NCBI RefSeq assembly: GCF_033807715.1
Contig: NC_084591.1
Span: 45,510,368 to 45,574,367, forward strand
Direction of reading: 5' to 3'
DNA from: Cololabis saira
Taxonomy: Eukaryota > Chordata > Actinopteri > Beloniformes > Belonidae
DNA length: 64,000 nt
Positions 46,530 to 59,119 of this stretch are shown here, one piece after another. The notes beneath the pieces were generated by a model. The model made no database searches. It was given only the letters and a program-made list of their open reading frames with translations, and had not been told where the DNA came from. Position 1 is the stretch's first letter. Every line of letters begins with the position of its first letter. The position numbers and the translations under genes were made by a program.

Positions 46530-46836
46530 ACCAATAACACTACCATCCCATAATAAACACCTACCATCCCATAATAACACTAACATCCCATAATAACACT
46601 AACATCCTATAAAAACACCTGCCATCCCATAATAACACTAACATCCTATAAAAACACCTGCCATCCCATAATAACACTAACATCCTATAAAAACACCTGA
46701 CATCCCATAATAACACTAACATCCTATAAAAACACCTGTCATCCCATAATAACACTAACATCCTATAAAAACACCTGACATCCCATAATAACACTAACAT
46801 CCTATAAAAACACCTGACATCCCATAATAACACCTA

Positions 46837-46837
<1 letters not shown>
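46530..46837 (-). repeat. 39 bp tandem repeat (308 bp)
   Basis: Same unit order as 40950-41257 at offset 5580. Confidence 0.96.

Positions 46838-46838
<1 letters not shown>

Positions 46839-46924
<86 letters not shown>
46839..46924 (+). repeat. (GT)43 microsatellite
   Basis: Pure GT, nearly twice the length of the tract at 41259, although the flanks match. Confidence 0.99.
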
Positions 46925-46925
<1 letters not shown>

Positions 46926-48163
46926 CATCTAAGGTTAAAAGGTCAGGGTTCAGATTTCTCCATTTTCCAGGTTATACTATGAATTCTGTACTGAGTGAGT
47001 CATGTGACCAGTTCTGGGTCAGTCTAATCAGTCAACAGCTGAGCTCTGGTTGCTAGGGGCAACAAGAACCTGATACAGAGGGAGCGGGAATGACTCAGCT
47101 GGATTTTTGGTTGTGACAAACCTGAAATCACTCCACTTTGCGCTCAAACCGTAGCTCTTAGCAGAAAAACGAAAACATTTTGAGAAACAGAGAACCTACC
47201 AGATTATCTAAATGTTATTTTCATACAGATATTCCTTAAAATGTGTTAGTAACGGCAATTCGAAAACAAAAATGAGATTTTTTTTAAGAAAACTTCATTT
47301 AACATGGGAGTCAATGAAGAGAGAGACAGGAACTGGCGTGTCTGTTGGCTCCCCCGTTAAAATTTTGTGCACACCACGCCTGTCAAAGTCACATTTTATA
47401 AATCACAACACCTATGTCTATATTCTGACCAAAAATTATCTGTCTACCTTTTACGGTTTGGCCGTGACCTCGAGTTACAAATAAGAAATCATGTTTTTTT
47501 TTCAGTGTAACTACACTCTAGCAAACTGACTCCCGTGCTCTAGATTTGAAAAAAAGTGATTTCCAGTCCTCGCTTGAGGGCTCATATCTTGAAAAGTGTA
47601 CATTTTAGGAAAAAACTGTTTCGGGTTTGGAGAGAGAAGAGAAGTTTTCCTCCGTTTTGAAGTTTGAATGACGTTTCTACGTGCAAGTATGAGAAAGATA
47701 TGTGACTCGGATAAAAGGTGAACTTTGTCTTTTTTTTCTCAACATTTTCCCATCCGCTTATAATGGCGCCATTGAAATGCATGGGAAAATCTTCCCCATT
47801 AGTTTGGAAATTTGGAAATGTTTTTGCACTTTGTGCAAAAACTATTCGTGCCATCGTTCTGAAAATCCACAGGACTGTAGTTAAATTCAGGGCCTACAAC
47901 TTTCTAAATCGGTTCAGAATTTTTCGAGTAACGGTGTGCGAGTGGTGAGGCCCCAAACTTCTCGCAATGCGTTCCGGATGGGGCAAAAAGCGCACGTTTG
48001 TGCACGTTGCGCAAAAACGTGCACGCCAATCGCTAATAAAAGTCATACCCATCGATTCCCGATTAAGGCGCACGTTTCTACGTTTTTACTTTTCGCGTTT
48101 TGTCAAAGCTGTGGGACTAGTTACCGGACAAAGTTTTTACGGAAGAATATGGAATAAATAATA
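46925..48163 (-). repeat. Block B copy 17 (outer half R, slot m1)
   Basis: R outer half with the common CCGCTTATAATGGCGCC slot. GGATAAAAGGTGAACTTTG is private. Right end GGGACTAGTTACCGGACAAAG is intermediate between the two end types. Confidence 0.92.
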
Positions 48164-48421
48164 CTGCGCACGAGGCACTCCTCCTCCATTGAGCTTGCGC
48201 AGCTCAATGGAGGAGGCGTGCCACGTGGCGCAGCCGTGGCACTAATAAATAAGCCTGAGCAATAGTATGAGTGCCTCGTGCTGCGCACGAGGCACTCCTC
48301 CTCCATTGAGCTTGCGCAGCTCAATGGAGGAGGCGTGCCACGTGGCGCAGCCGTGGCACTAACTAGACAAAATTCCCGGGAAATTTTGAAGTGCCACGGA
48401 CTACTGCCGGATGATCGCGGG
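48164..48421. repeat. Two C units (first 5'-truncated) plus linker D
   Basis: The first unit starts in the loop of its first hairpin (CTGCGCACGAGGCAC), lacking GCCTGAGCAATAGTATTAGT and the left arm. The second starts at 48253. D 48363-48421. Confidence 0.92.
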
Positions 48422-48535
48422 GCTTATTTGCACCCATGAAGGTCAAGGACTCGATACTTAGTCATTTGACACCACCCATGACTCTCTATGTCAAACCATT
48501 CAAAAGTTATTACAGAAAATATGTAATAGGCTAAT
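48422..48535 (-). repeat. Truncated A monomer
   Basis: CTTAGTCATTTGA form, ending AATATGTAATAGGC, as at 42601. Confidence 0.88.
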
Positions 48536-49663
48536 AGAACCGCTAACAAGACCGCTAACGGGACCGCTAACGGGATAGCTAACAGAACCGCTAACGGAAC
48601 CTCTAACGGGATCGCTAACTGAACCGCTAACGGGATCGCTAAAGGGATCGCTAACGGGACCGCTAACGGGACCGCTAACCGAGCCGCTAACGGAATCGCT
48701 AACCGAGCCGCTAACAACCGCTAACGGAACCGCTAACGGGACCGCTAACGGGACCGCTAACGGGACCGCTAATGGGACCGCTAACGGAACCGCTAACGGG
48801 ACCGCTAACGGGACCGCTAACGGGACCGCTAACGGGACCGCTAACGGGACCGCTAACGGGATCGCTAACGGGATCGCTAACGGAGCCGCTAATGGGGTCG
48901 CTAACGGGACCGCTAACAACCGCTAACGAAACCGCTAACAGTACCGCTAACAGAACCGCTAACTGAACCGCTAACGGGATCGCTAACGGGATCGCTAACG
49001 GGACCGCTAACCGAGCCGTTAACGGAATCGCTAACCGAGCCGCTAACAACCGCTAACGGGACCGCTAACGGGACCGCTAACGGGACCGCTAATGGGATCG
49101 CTAACGGAACCGCTAACGGGACCGCTAACGGGACCGCTAACGGGACCGCTAACGGGACCGCTAACGGGACCGCTAACGGGATCGCTAACGGAGCCGCTAA
49201 TGGGGTCGCTAACGGGACCGCTAACAACCGCTAACGGAACCGCTAACAGGACCGCTAACAGAACCGCTAACTGAACCGCTAACGGGATCGCTAACGGGAT
49301 CGCTAACGGGACCGCTAACCGAGCCGCTAACGGAATCGCTAACCGAGCCGCTAACAACCGCTAACGGAACCGCTAACGGGACCGCTAACGGGACCGCTAA
49401 CGGGATCGCTAACGGAACCGCTAACGGGACCGCTAACGGGACCGCTAACGGGATCGCTAACGGGATCGCTAACGGGATCGCTAACGGGACCGCTAACCGA
49501 GCCGCTAACGGGATTGCTAACGGGATCGCTAACAACCGCTAACGGGACCGCTAACGGGATTGCTAACGGGGTCGCTAACTGGACCGCTAACGGGATCGCT
49601 AACTGGACCGCTAACGGGATCGCTAACAGGACCGCTAACAGAACCGCTAACGGGACCGCTAAC
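48536..49663 (-). repeat. 12 bp minisatellite array (94 units)
   Basis: Related to 42715-43710 by the GGAGCCGCTAAT-GGGGTC pairs and runs of GGGACC, with an extra block (about 49220-49350). Confidence 0.97.
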
Positions 49664-49849
49664 ACCAATAACACTACCATCCCATAATAAACACCTACCA
49701 TCCCATAATAACACTAACATCCTATAAAAACACCTGCCATCCCATAATAACGCTAAAAACCTTAAAAAAAACACCTGCCATCCCATAATAACACTAACAT
49801 CCTATAAAAACACCTGCCATCCCATAATAACACTAACATCCTATAAAAA
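49664..49849 (-). repeat. Short 39 bp repeat (186 bp)
   Basis: Shares the AACGCTAAAAACC unit with 43711-43895, with one extra A in the A run. Confidence 0.95.
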
Positions 49850-49853
49850 TAAA

Positions 49854-51072
49854 ATGGGGATCATGTAAGGTCAGGGTTCAGATTCCTCCATTATCCAAGG
49901 TAAAGTATTATGAAGTCTGCATTGATGTGTCATGTGACCAGTTCTGGGTCACATGACCCGGAAGTATGGTAGTGTATATTGTATTGGAATGACTCAGCTA
50001 GTTTTTTGGATTTGACAAGCCTCAAATAACTTCACCTTGTAATCAAACTGTAGCTCCTATCAGAAAAACAAAGACATCGTGAGAGAGACAGAACCCGGAA
50101 GATTCTGACAATCTTAATTTTATTCAGATATTCCTTAAAATGTGTTAGTAACGGCAATTCGAAAACAAAAATGAGATTTTTTTTAAGAAAACCTCATTTA
50201 ACATGGGAGTCAATGAAGAGAGAGACAGGAACTGGCGTGTCTGTTGGCTCCCCCGTTAAAATTTTGTGCACACCACGCCTGTCAAAGTCACATTTTATAA
50301 ATCACAACACCTATGTCTATATTCTGACCAAAAATTATCTGTCTACCTTTTACGGTTTGGCCGTGACCTCGAGTTACAAATAAGAAATCATGTTTTTTTT
50401 TCAGTGTAACTACACTCTAGCAAACTGACTCCCGTGCTCTAGTTTTGAAAAAAAGTGATTTCCAGTCCTCGCTTGAGGGCTCATATCTTGAAAAGTGTAC
50501 ATTTTAGGAAAAAACAGTCCGGGGTTTAGAGAGAGAAGAGAAGTTTTCCTCCGTTTTGAAGTTTGAATGACGTTTCTACGTGCAAGTATGAGAAAGATAC
50601 GTGACTCGGAAAAAAGGTGAATTTTGTCTTTTTTTTCTCAACATTTTCCCATCCGCTTATAATGGCGCCATTGAAATGCATGGGAAAATCTTCCCCATTA
50701 GTTTGGAAATTTGGAAATGTTTTTGCACTTCGTGCAAAAACTATTCGTGCCATCGTTCTGAAAATCCACAGGACTGTAGTTAAATTCAGGGCCTACAACT
50801 TTCTAAATCGGATCAGAATTTTTCGAGTAACGGTGTGCGAGTGGTGAGGCCCCAAAGTTCACGCAATGCGTTCCGGATGGGGCAAAAAGCGCACGTTTGT
50901 GCACGTTGCGCAAAAACGTGCACGCCAATTGCTTATAAAAGTCATTCCCATCGACTCCCGATTAAGGCGCACGTTTCTACGTTTTTACTTTTCGCGTTTT
51001 CTCAAAGCTGTGGGACTAGTTACGCGCCGAAGTTTATACGGAAGAATAAATAAATAAACAAATAAATAATAA
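49854..51072 (-). repeat. Block B copy 18 (outer half P, slot m1)
   Basis: Outer and middle parts as copy 16, but the inner slot is m1 and the right end is GGGACTAGTTACGCGCCG, so copies 16 and 18 differ by a slot swap. AATCGGATCAGAATTTT is private. Confidence 0.92.
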
Positions 51073-51241
51073 GCCTGAGCAATAGTATGAGTGCCTCGTG
51101 CTGCGCACGAGGCACTCCTCCTCCATTGAGCTTGCGCATCTCAATGGAGGAGGAGTGCCACGTGGCGCAGCCGTGGCACTAACTAGACAAAATTCCCGGG
51201 AAATTTTGAAGTGCCACGGACTACTGCCGGATGATCGCGGG
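51073..51241. repeat. One C unit plus linker D
   Basis: C 51073-51182, D 51183-51241. Preceded by AAATAAATAAACAAATAA as at 39501 and 60342. Confidence 0.92.
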
Positions 51242-51342
51242 GCTTATTTGCACCCATGAAGGTCAAGGACTCGATACAGATTCCAATGACACCACCCATG
51301 ACTCTCTATGTCAAACCATTCAAAAGTTATTACAGAAAATAT
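51242..51342 (-). repeat. Seed-like truncated A monomer
   Basis: CAGATTCCAATGACACC form, ending AGTTATTACAGAAAATAT. Confidence 0.88.
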
Positions 51343-52456
51343 AGAACCGCTAACTGAACCGCTAACGGGATCGCTAACGGGATCGCTAACGGGACCGCTA
51401 ACGGGACCGCTAACCGAGCCGCTAACGGGATCGCTAACCGAGCCGCTAACAACCGCTAACGGAACCGCTAACGGGACCGCTAACGGGACCGCTAACGGGA
51501 TCGCTAACGGGATCGCTAACGGGATCGCTAACGGGACCGCTAACCGAGCCGCTAATGGGATCGCTAACGGGACCGCTAACAACCGCTAACAGAACCACTA
51601 ACGGGACCGCTAACAGAACCGCTAACAGAACCGCTAACGGGATCGCTAAGAACCGCTAGCGGAACCGCTAACGGGACCGCTAATGGGATTGCTAACGGGA
51701 CCGCTAACGGGGTCGCTAACTGGACCGCTAACGGGATCGCTAACTGGACTGCTAACGGTACCGCTAATGGGATCGCTAACGGAATCGCTAACTGAACCGC
51801 TAACGGGACCGCTAACCGAGCCGCTAACGGGATTGCTAACCGAGCCGCTAATGGGATCGCTAACGGGACCGCTAACAACCGCTAACGGAACCGCTAACAG
51901 GACCGCTAACAGAACCGCTAACAGAACCGCTAACGGGGCCGCTAACGGGATCGCTAACAACCGCTAGCGGAACCGCTAACGGGACCGCTAACGGGGTCGC
52001 TAACTGGACCGCTAACGGGATCGCTAACTGGACCGCTAACGGGACCGCTAACGGGATCGCTAACGGAATCGCTAACTGAACCGCTAACGGGACCGCTAAC
52101 GGGATCGCTAACAACCGCTAGCGGAACCGCTAACGGGACCGCTAACGGGGTCGCTAACTGGACCGCTAACGGGATCGCTAACTGGACCGCTAACGGGACC
52201 GCTAACGGGACCGCTAACGGGATCGCTAACGGAATCGCTAACTGAACCGCTATCGGGACCGCTAACCGAGCCGCTAACGGGATCGCTAACGGGATCGCTA
52301 ACAACCGCTAACGGGACCGCTAACGGGATTGCTAACGGGACCGCTAACGGGGTCGCTAACTGGACCGCTAACGGGATCGCTAACTGGACCGCTAACGGGA
52401 CCGCTAACGGGATCGCTAACAGGACCGCTAACAGAACCGCTAACGGGACCGCTAAC
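51343..52456 (-). repeat. 12 bp minisatellite array (about 93 units)
   Basis: Same block order as 39799-40949. Private variants GCTAAGAACCGCTAGCGG and GCTATCGGG. Confidence 0.97.
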
Positions 52457-52763
52457 ACCAATAACACTACCATCCCATAATAAACACCTACCATCCCATA
52501 ATAACACTAACATCCCATAATAACACTAACATCCTATAAAAACACCTGCCATCCCATAATAACACTAACATCCTATAAAAACACCTGCCATCCCATAATA
52601 ACACTAACATCCTATAAAAACACCTGACATCCCATAATAACACTAACATCCTATAAAAACACCTGTCATCCCATAATAACACTAACATCCTATAAAAACA
52701 CCTGACATCCCATAATAACACTAACATCCTATAAAAACACCTGACATCCCATAATAACACCTA

Positions 52764-52764
<1 letters not shown>
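52457..52764 (-). repeat. 39 bp tandem repeat (308 bp)
   Basis: Same unit order as the 308 bp copies at 40950 and 46530. Confidence 0.96.

Positions 52765-52765
<1 letters not shown>

Positions 52766-52860
<95 letters not shown>
52766..52860 (+). repeat. (GT)47 microsatellite
   Basis: Longest of the six GT tracts, uninterrupted. Confidence 0.99.
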
Positions 52861-52862
<2 letters not shown>

Positions 52863-54095
52863 CATCTAAGGTTAAAAGGTCAGGGTTCAGATTTCTCCAT
52901 TTTCCAGGTTATACTATGAAGTCTGTACTGAGTGAGTCATGTGACCAGTTCTGGGTCAGTCTAATCAGTCAACAGCTGAGCTGTGGTTGCTAGGGGCAAC
53001 AAGAACCTGATACAGAGGGAGCGGGAATGACTCAGCTGGATTTTTGGTTGTGACAAACCTGAAATCACTCCACTTTGCGCTCAAACCGTAGCTCTTAGCA
53101 GAAAAACGAAAACATTTTGAGAAACAGAGAACCTACCAGATTATCTAAATGTTATTTTCATACAGATATTCCTTAAAATGTGTTAGTAACGGCAATTCGA
53201 AAACAAAAATGAGATTTTTTTTAAGAAAACTTCATTTAACATGGGAGTCAATGAAGAGAGAGACAGGAACTGGCGTGTCTGTTGGCTCCCCCGTTAAAAT
53301 TTTGTGCACACCACGCCTGTCAAAGTCACATTTTATGAATCACAACACCTATGTCTATATTCTGACCAAAAATTATCTGTCTACCTTTTACGGTTTGGCC
53401 GTGACCTCGAGTTACAAATAAGAAATCATGTTTTTTTTTCAGTGTAACTACACTCTAGCAAACTGACTCCCGTGCTCTAGATTTGAAAAAAAGTGATTTC
53501 CAGTCCTCGCTTGAGGGCTCATATCTTGAAAAGTGTACATTTTAGGAAAAAACAGTTTGGGGTTTGGAGAGAGAAGAGAAGTTTTCCTCCGTTTTGAAGT
53601 TTGAATGACGTTTCTACGTGCAAGTATGAGAAAGATACGTGACTCAGAAAAAAGGTGATTTTTTTTTTTTTTTAACCTCCTCCCACCCAAAGTGTGAAAT
53701 GCTGCCCCATACAAATACATGGGAAAATCTCCCCATTAGTTTGGAAATTTGGAAATGTTTTTGCACTTCGTGCAAAAACTATTCGTGCCATCGTTCTGAA
53801 AATCCACAGGACTGTAGTTAAATTCAGGGCCTACAACTTTCTAAATCGGTTCAGAATTTTTCGAGTAACGGTGTGCGAGTGGTGAGGCCCCAAACTTCAC
53901 GCAATGCGTTCCGGATGGGGCAAAAAGCGCACGTTTGTGCACGTTGCGCAAAAACGTGCATGCCAATCGCTAATAAAAGTCATACCCATCGATTCCCGAT
54001 TAAGGCGCACGTTTCTACGTTTTTACTTTTCGCGTTTTCTCAAAGCTGCGGGACTAGTTACGGGACGAAGTTTTTACGGAAGAATATATAATAAA
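52861..54095 (-). repeat. Block B copy 19 (outer half R, slot m3)
   Basis: Slot with long T run, CCTCCTCCCACCCAAAGTG and ATACATGGGAAAATCTCC. Right end GGGACTAGTTACGGGACG. AAAAACAGTTTGGGG is private. No C follows. Confidence 0.92.
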
Positions 54096-54255
54096 CTAGA
54101 CAAAATTCCCGGGAAATTTTGAAGTGCCACGGACTACTGCCGGATGATCGCGGGGCATATTTGAACCCATGAAGGTCAAGGACTCGATACAGATTCCAAT
54201 GACACCACCCATGACTCTCTATGTCAAACCATTCAAAAGTTATTACAGAAAATAT
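54096..54255. repeat. Linker D plus seed-like truncated A monomer
   Basis: D 54096-54154; GGCATATTTGAACCCATG variant, then the CAGATTCCAATGACACC form. Confidence 0.9.
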
Positions 54256-55771
54256 AGAACCGCTAACTGAACCGCTAACGGGATCGCTAACGGGATCGCT
54301 AACGGGACCGCTAACCAAGCCGCTAACGGGATCGCTAACCGAGCCGCTAACAACCGCTAACGGAACCGCTAACGGGACCGCTAACGGAACCGCTAACGGG
54401 ACCGCTAACGGGACCGCTAACGGGACCGCTAACGGGATCGCTAACGGGATCGCTAACGGGATCGCTAACGGGATCGCTAAGGGGACCGCTAACCGAGCCG
54501 CTAATGGGATCGCTAACGGGACCGCTAACAACCGCTAACAGAACCGCTAACGGGACCGCTAACAGAACCGCTAACAGAACCGCTAACAGAACCGCTAACG
54601 GGATCGCTAACAACCGCTAGCGGAACCGCTAACGGAATCGCTAACTGAACCGCTAACGGGACCGCTAACCGAGCCGCTAACGGGATTGCTAACCGAGCCG
54701 CTAATGGGATCGCTAACGGGACCGCTAACAACCGCTAACGGAACCGCTAACAGGACCGCTAACAGAACCGCTAACGGGACCGCTAACGGGATCGCTAACA
54801 ACCACTAGCGGAACCGCTAACGGGACCGCTAACGGGGTCGCTAACTGGACCGCTAACGGGATCGCTAACTGGACCGCTAACGGGACCGCTAACGGGACCG
54901 CTAACGGGATCGCTAACGGAATCGCTAACTGAACCGCTAACGAGACCGCTAACGGGATCGCTAACAACCGCTAGCGGAACCGCTAACGGGACCGCTAACG
55001 GGGTCGCTAACTGGACCGCTAACGGGATCGCTAACTGGACCGCTAACGGGACCGCTAACGGGACCGCTAACGGGATCGCTAACGGAATCGCTAACTGAAC
55101 CGCTAACGGGACCGCTAACCGAGCCGCTAACGGGATCGCTAACCAAGCCGCTAACGGGATCGCTAACGGGATCGCTAACAACCGCTAACGGGACCGCTAA
55201 CAGGACCGCTAACAGAACCGCTAACAGAACCGCTAACGGGACCGCTAACGGGATCGCTAACAACCGCTAGCGGAACCGCTAACGGGACCGCTAACGGGGT
55301 CGCTAACTGGACCGCTAACGGGATCGCTAACTGGACCGCTAACGGGACCGCTAACGGGATCGCTAACGGAATCGCTAACTGAACCGCTAACGGGACCGCT
55401 AACGGGATCGCTAACAACCGCTAGCGGAACCGCTAACGGGACCGCTAACGGGGTCGCTAACTGGACCGCTAACGGGATCGCTAACTGGACCGCTAACGGG
55501 ACCGCTAACGGGATCGCTAACGGAATCGCTAACTGAACCGCTAACGGGACCGCTAACCGAGCCGCTAACGGGATCGCTAACCAAGCCGCTAACGGGATCG
55601 CTAACGGGATCGCTAACAACCGCTAACGGGACCGCTAACGGGATTGCTAACGGGACCGCTAACGGGGTCGCTAACTGGACCGCTAACGGGATCGCTAACT
55701 GGACCGCTAACGGGACCGCTAACGGGATCGCTAACAGGACCGCTAACAGAACCGCTAACGGGACCGCTAAC
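54256..55771 (-). repeat. 12 bp minisatellite array (about 126 units)
   Basis: GCTAGCGG block starts at about 54615, 54804 (CACTAGCGG), 54970, 55266 and 55420. Internal blocks 54970-55175 and 55420-55613 repeat the same unit order. Confidence 0.97.
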
Positions 55772-56059
55772 ACCAATAACACTACCATCCCATAATAAAC
55801 ACCTACCATCCCATAATAACACTAACATCCTATAAAAACACCTGCCATCCCATAATAACACTAACATCCTATAAAAACACCTGCCATCCCATAATAACAC
55901 TAACATCCTATAAAAACACCTGACATCCCATAATAACACTAACATCCTATAAAAACACCTGTCATCCCATAATAACACTAACATCCTATAAAAACACCTG
56001 ACATCCCATAATAACACTAACATCCTATAAAAACACCTGACATCCCATAATAACACCTA

Positions 56060-56060
<1 letters not shown>
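55772..56060 (-). repeat. 39 bp tandem repeat (289 bp)
   Basis: Shorter than the 308 bp copies by one 19 bp half unit (one CATCCCATAATAACACTAA lost), which shows that the half unit is the mutational step. Confidence 0.95.

Positions 56061-56061
<1 letters not shown>

Positions 56062-56143
<82 letters not shown>
56062..56143 (+). repeat. (GT)41 microsatellite
   Basis: Pure GT between CACCTATC and TTCATCTAAGG. Confidence 0.99.
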
Positions 56144-56144
<1 letters not shown>

Positions 56145-57388
56145 CATCTAAGGTTAAAAGGTCAGGGTTCAGATTTCTCCATTTTCCAGGTTATACTATG
56201 AAGTCTGTACTGAGTGAGTCATGTGACCAGTTCTGGGTCAGTCTAATCAGTCAACAGCTGAGCTCTGGTTGCTAGGGGCAACAAGAACCTGATACAGAGG
56301 GAGCGGGAATGACTCAGCTGGATTTTTGGTTGTGACAAACCTGAAATCACTCCACTTTGCGCTCAAACCGTAGCTCTTAGCAGAAAAACGAAAACATTTT
56401 GAGAAACAGAGAACCTACCAGATTATCTAAATGTTATTTTCATACAGATATTCCTTAAAATGTGTTAGTAACGGCAATTCGAAAACAAAAATGAGATTTT
56501 TTTTAAGAAAACTTCATTTAACATGGGAGTCAATGAAGAGAGAGACAGGAACTGGCGTGTCTGTTGGCTCCCCCGTTAAAATTTTGTGCACACCACGCCT
56601 GTCAAAGTCACATTTTATAAATCACAACACCTATGTCTATATTCTGACCAAAAATTATCTGTCTACCTTTTACGGTTTGGCCGTGACCTCGAGTTACAAA
56701 TAAGAAATCATGTTTTTTTTTCAGTGTAACTACACTCTAGCAAACTGACTCCCGTGCTCTAGATTTGAAAAAAAGTGATTTCCAGTCCTCGCTTGAGGGC
56801 TCATATCTTGAAAAGTGTACATTTTAGGAAAAAACTGTTTCGGGTTTGGAGAGAGAAGAGAAGTTTTCCTCCGTTTTGAAGTTTGAATGACGTTTCTACG
56901 TGCAAGTATGAGAAAGATACGTGACTCAGAAAAAAGGTGAATTTTGTCTTTATTCTCGACATTTTCCCATCCGCTTTGAATGGCGCCATAGGAATACATA
57001 GGGAAAATGAGCTCCCCATTAGTTTGGAAATTTGGAAATGTTTTTGCACTTCGTGCAAAAACTATTCGTGCCATCGTTCTGAAAATCCACAGGACTGTAG
57101 TTAAATTCAGGGCCTACAACTTTCTAAATCGGTTCATAATTTTTCGAGTAACGGTGTGCGAGTGGTGAGGCCCCAAAGTTCACGCAATGCGTTCCGGATG
57201 GGGCAAAAAGCGCACGTTTGTGCACGTTGCGCAAAAACGTGCACGCCAATCGCTAATAAAAGTCATACCCATCGATTCCCGATTAAGGCGCACGTTTCTA
57301 CGTTTTTACTTTTCGCGTTTTCTCAAAGCTGTAGGAGGAGTAGCCGGACAAAGTTTTTACGGAAGAATATATAATAAATAATAAATAA
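56144..57388 (-). repeat. Block B copy 20 (outer half R, slot m4)
   Basis: Slot TTTATTCTCGACATTTTCCC with GGGAAAATGAGCTCC, as copy 15. Right end GTAGGAGGAGTAGCCGGAC. Confidence 0.92.
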
Positions 57389-57557
57389 GCCTGAGCAATA
57401 GTATGAGTGCCTCGTGCTGCGCACGAGGCACTCCTCCTCCATTGAGCTTGCGCAGCTCAATGGAGGAGGCGTGCCACGTGGCGCAGCCGTGGCACTAACT
57501 AGACAAAATTCCCGGGAAATTTTGAAGTGCCACGGACTACTGCCGGATGATCGCGGG
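57389..57557. repeat. One C unit plus linker D
   Basis: C 57389-57498 (AGCTCAATGG long-stem loop form), D 57499-57557. Confidence 0.92.
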
Positions 57558-57658
57558 GCTTATTTGCACCCATGAAGGTCAAGGACTCGATACAGATTCC
57601 AATGACACCACCCATGACTCTCCATGTCAAACCATTCAAAAGTTATTACAGAAAATAT
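57558..57658 (-). repeat. Seed-like truncated A monomer
   Basis: CAGATTCCAATGACACC form with CTCTCCATGTCAAACC. Confidence 0.88.
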
Positions 57659-58784
57659 AGAACCGCTAACTGAACCGCTAACGGGATCGCTAACGGGATC
57701 GCTAACGGGACCGCTAACGGCACCGCTAACCGAGCCGCTAACGGGATCGCTAACCGAGCCGCTAACAACCGCTAACGGAACTGCTAACGGGACCGCTAAT
57801 GGGATCGCTAACGGAACCGCTAACGGAACCGCTAACGGGACCGCTAACGGGACCGCTAACGGGATCGCTAACGGGATCGCTAACGGGATCGCTAACGGGA
57901 TCGCTAACGGGATCGCTAACCGAGCCGCTAATGGGATCGCTAACGGGACCGCTAACAACCGCTAACAGAACCGCTAACGGGACCGCTAACAGAACCGCTA
58001 ACGGGATCGCTAACAACCGCTAGCGGAACCGCTAACGGGACCGCTAATGGGATTGCTAACGGGACCGCTAACGGGGTCGCTAACTGGACCGCTAACGGGA
58101 TCGCTAACTGGACCGCTAACGGTACCGCTAACGGGATCGCTAACGGAATCGCTAACTGAACCGCTAACGGGACCGCTAACCGAGCCGCTAACGGGATTGC
58201 TAACCGAGCCGCTAATGGGATCGCTAACGGGACCGCTAACAACCGCTAACGGAACCGCTAACAGGACCGCTAACAGAACCGCTAACAGAACCGCTAACGG
58301 GACCGCTAACGGGATCGCTAACAACCGCTAGCGGAACCGCTAACGGGACCGCTAACGGGGTCGCTAACTGGACCGCTAACGGGATCGCTAACTGGACCGC
58401 TAACGGGACCGCTAACGGGATCGCTAACGGAATCGCTAACTGAACCGCTAACGGGACCGCTAACGGGATCGCTAACAACCGCTAGTGGAACCGCTAACGG
58501 GACCGCTAACGGGGTCGCTAACTGGACCGCTAACGGGATCGCTAACTGGACCGCTAACGGGACCGCTAACGGGACCGCTAACGGGATCGCTAACGGAATC
58601 GCTAACTGAACCGCTAACGGGACCGCTAACCGAGCCGCTAACGGGATCGCTAACCAAGCCGCTAACGGGATCGCTAACGGGATCGCTAACAACCGCTAAC
58701 GGGACCGCTAACGGGATTGCTAACGGGACCGCTAACGGGATCGCTAACAGGACCGCTAACAGAACCGCTAACGGGACCGCTAAC
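57659..58784 (-). repeat. 12 bp minisatellite array (about 94 units)
   Basis: Same family and block order as 39799-40949. One block start reads GCTAGTGG. The last block lacks the GGGGTC-TGGACC section seen in other arrays. Confidence 0.97.
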
Positions 58785-59052
58785 ACCAATAACACTACCA
58801 TCCCATAATAAACACCTACCATCCCATAATAACACTAACATCCCATAATAACACTAACATCCTATAAAAACACCTGCCATCCCATAATAACACTAATATC
58901 CTATAAAAACACCTGACATCCCATAATAACACTAACATCCTATAAAAACACCTGTCATCCCATAATAACACTAACATCCTATAAAAACACCTGACATCCC
59001 ATAATAACACTAACATCCTATAAAAACACCTGACATCCCATAATAACACCTA

Positions 59053-59053
<1 letters not shown>
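58785..59053 (-). repeat. 39 bp tandem repeat (269 bp)
   Basis: One full 39 bp unit fewer than the 308 bp copies; one unit reads CACTAATATCC. Confidence 0.95.

Positions 59054-59054
<1 letters not shown>

Positions 59055-59118
<64 letters not shown>
59055..59118 (+). repeat. (GT)32 microsatellite
   Basis: Pure GT; last of the six GT tracts. Confidence 0.99.
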
Positions 59119-59119
<1 letters not shown>

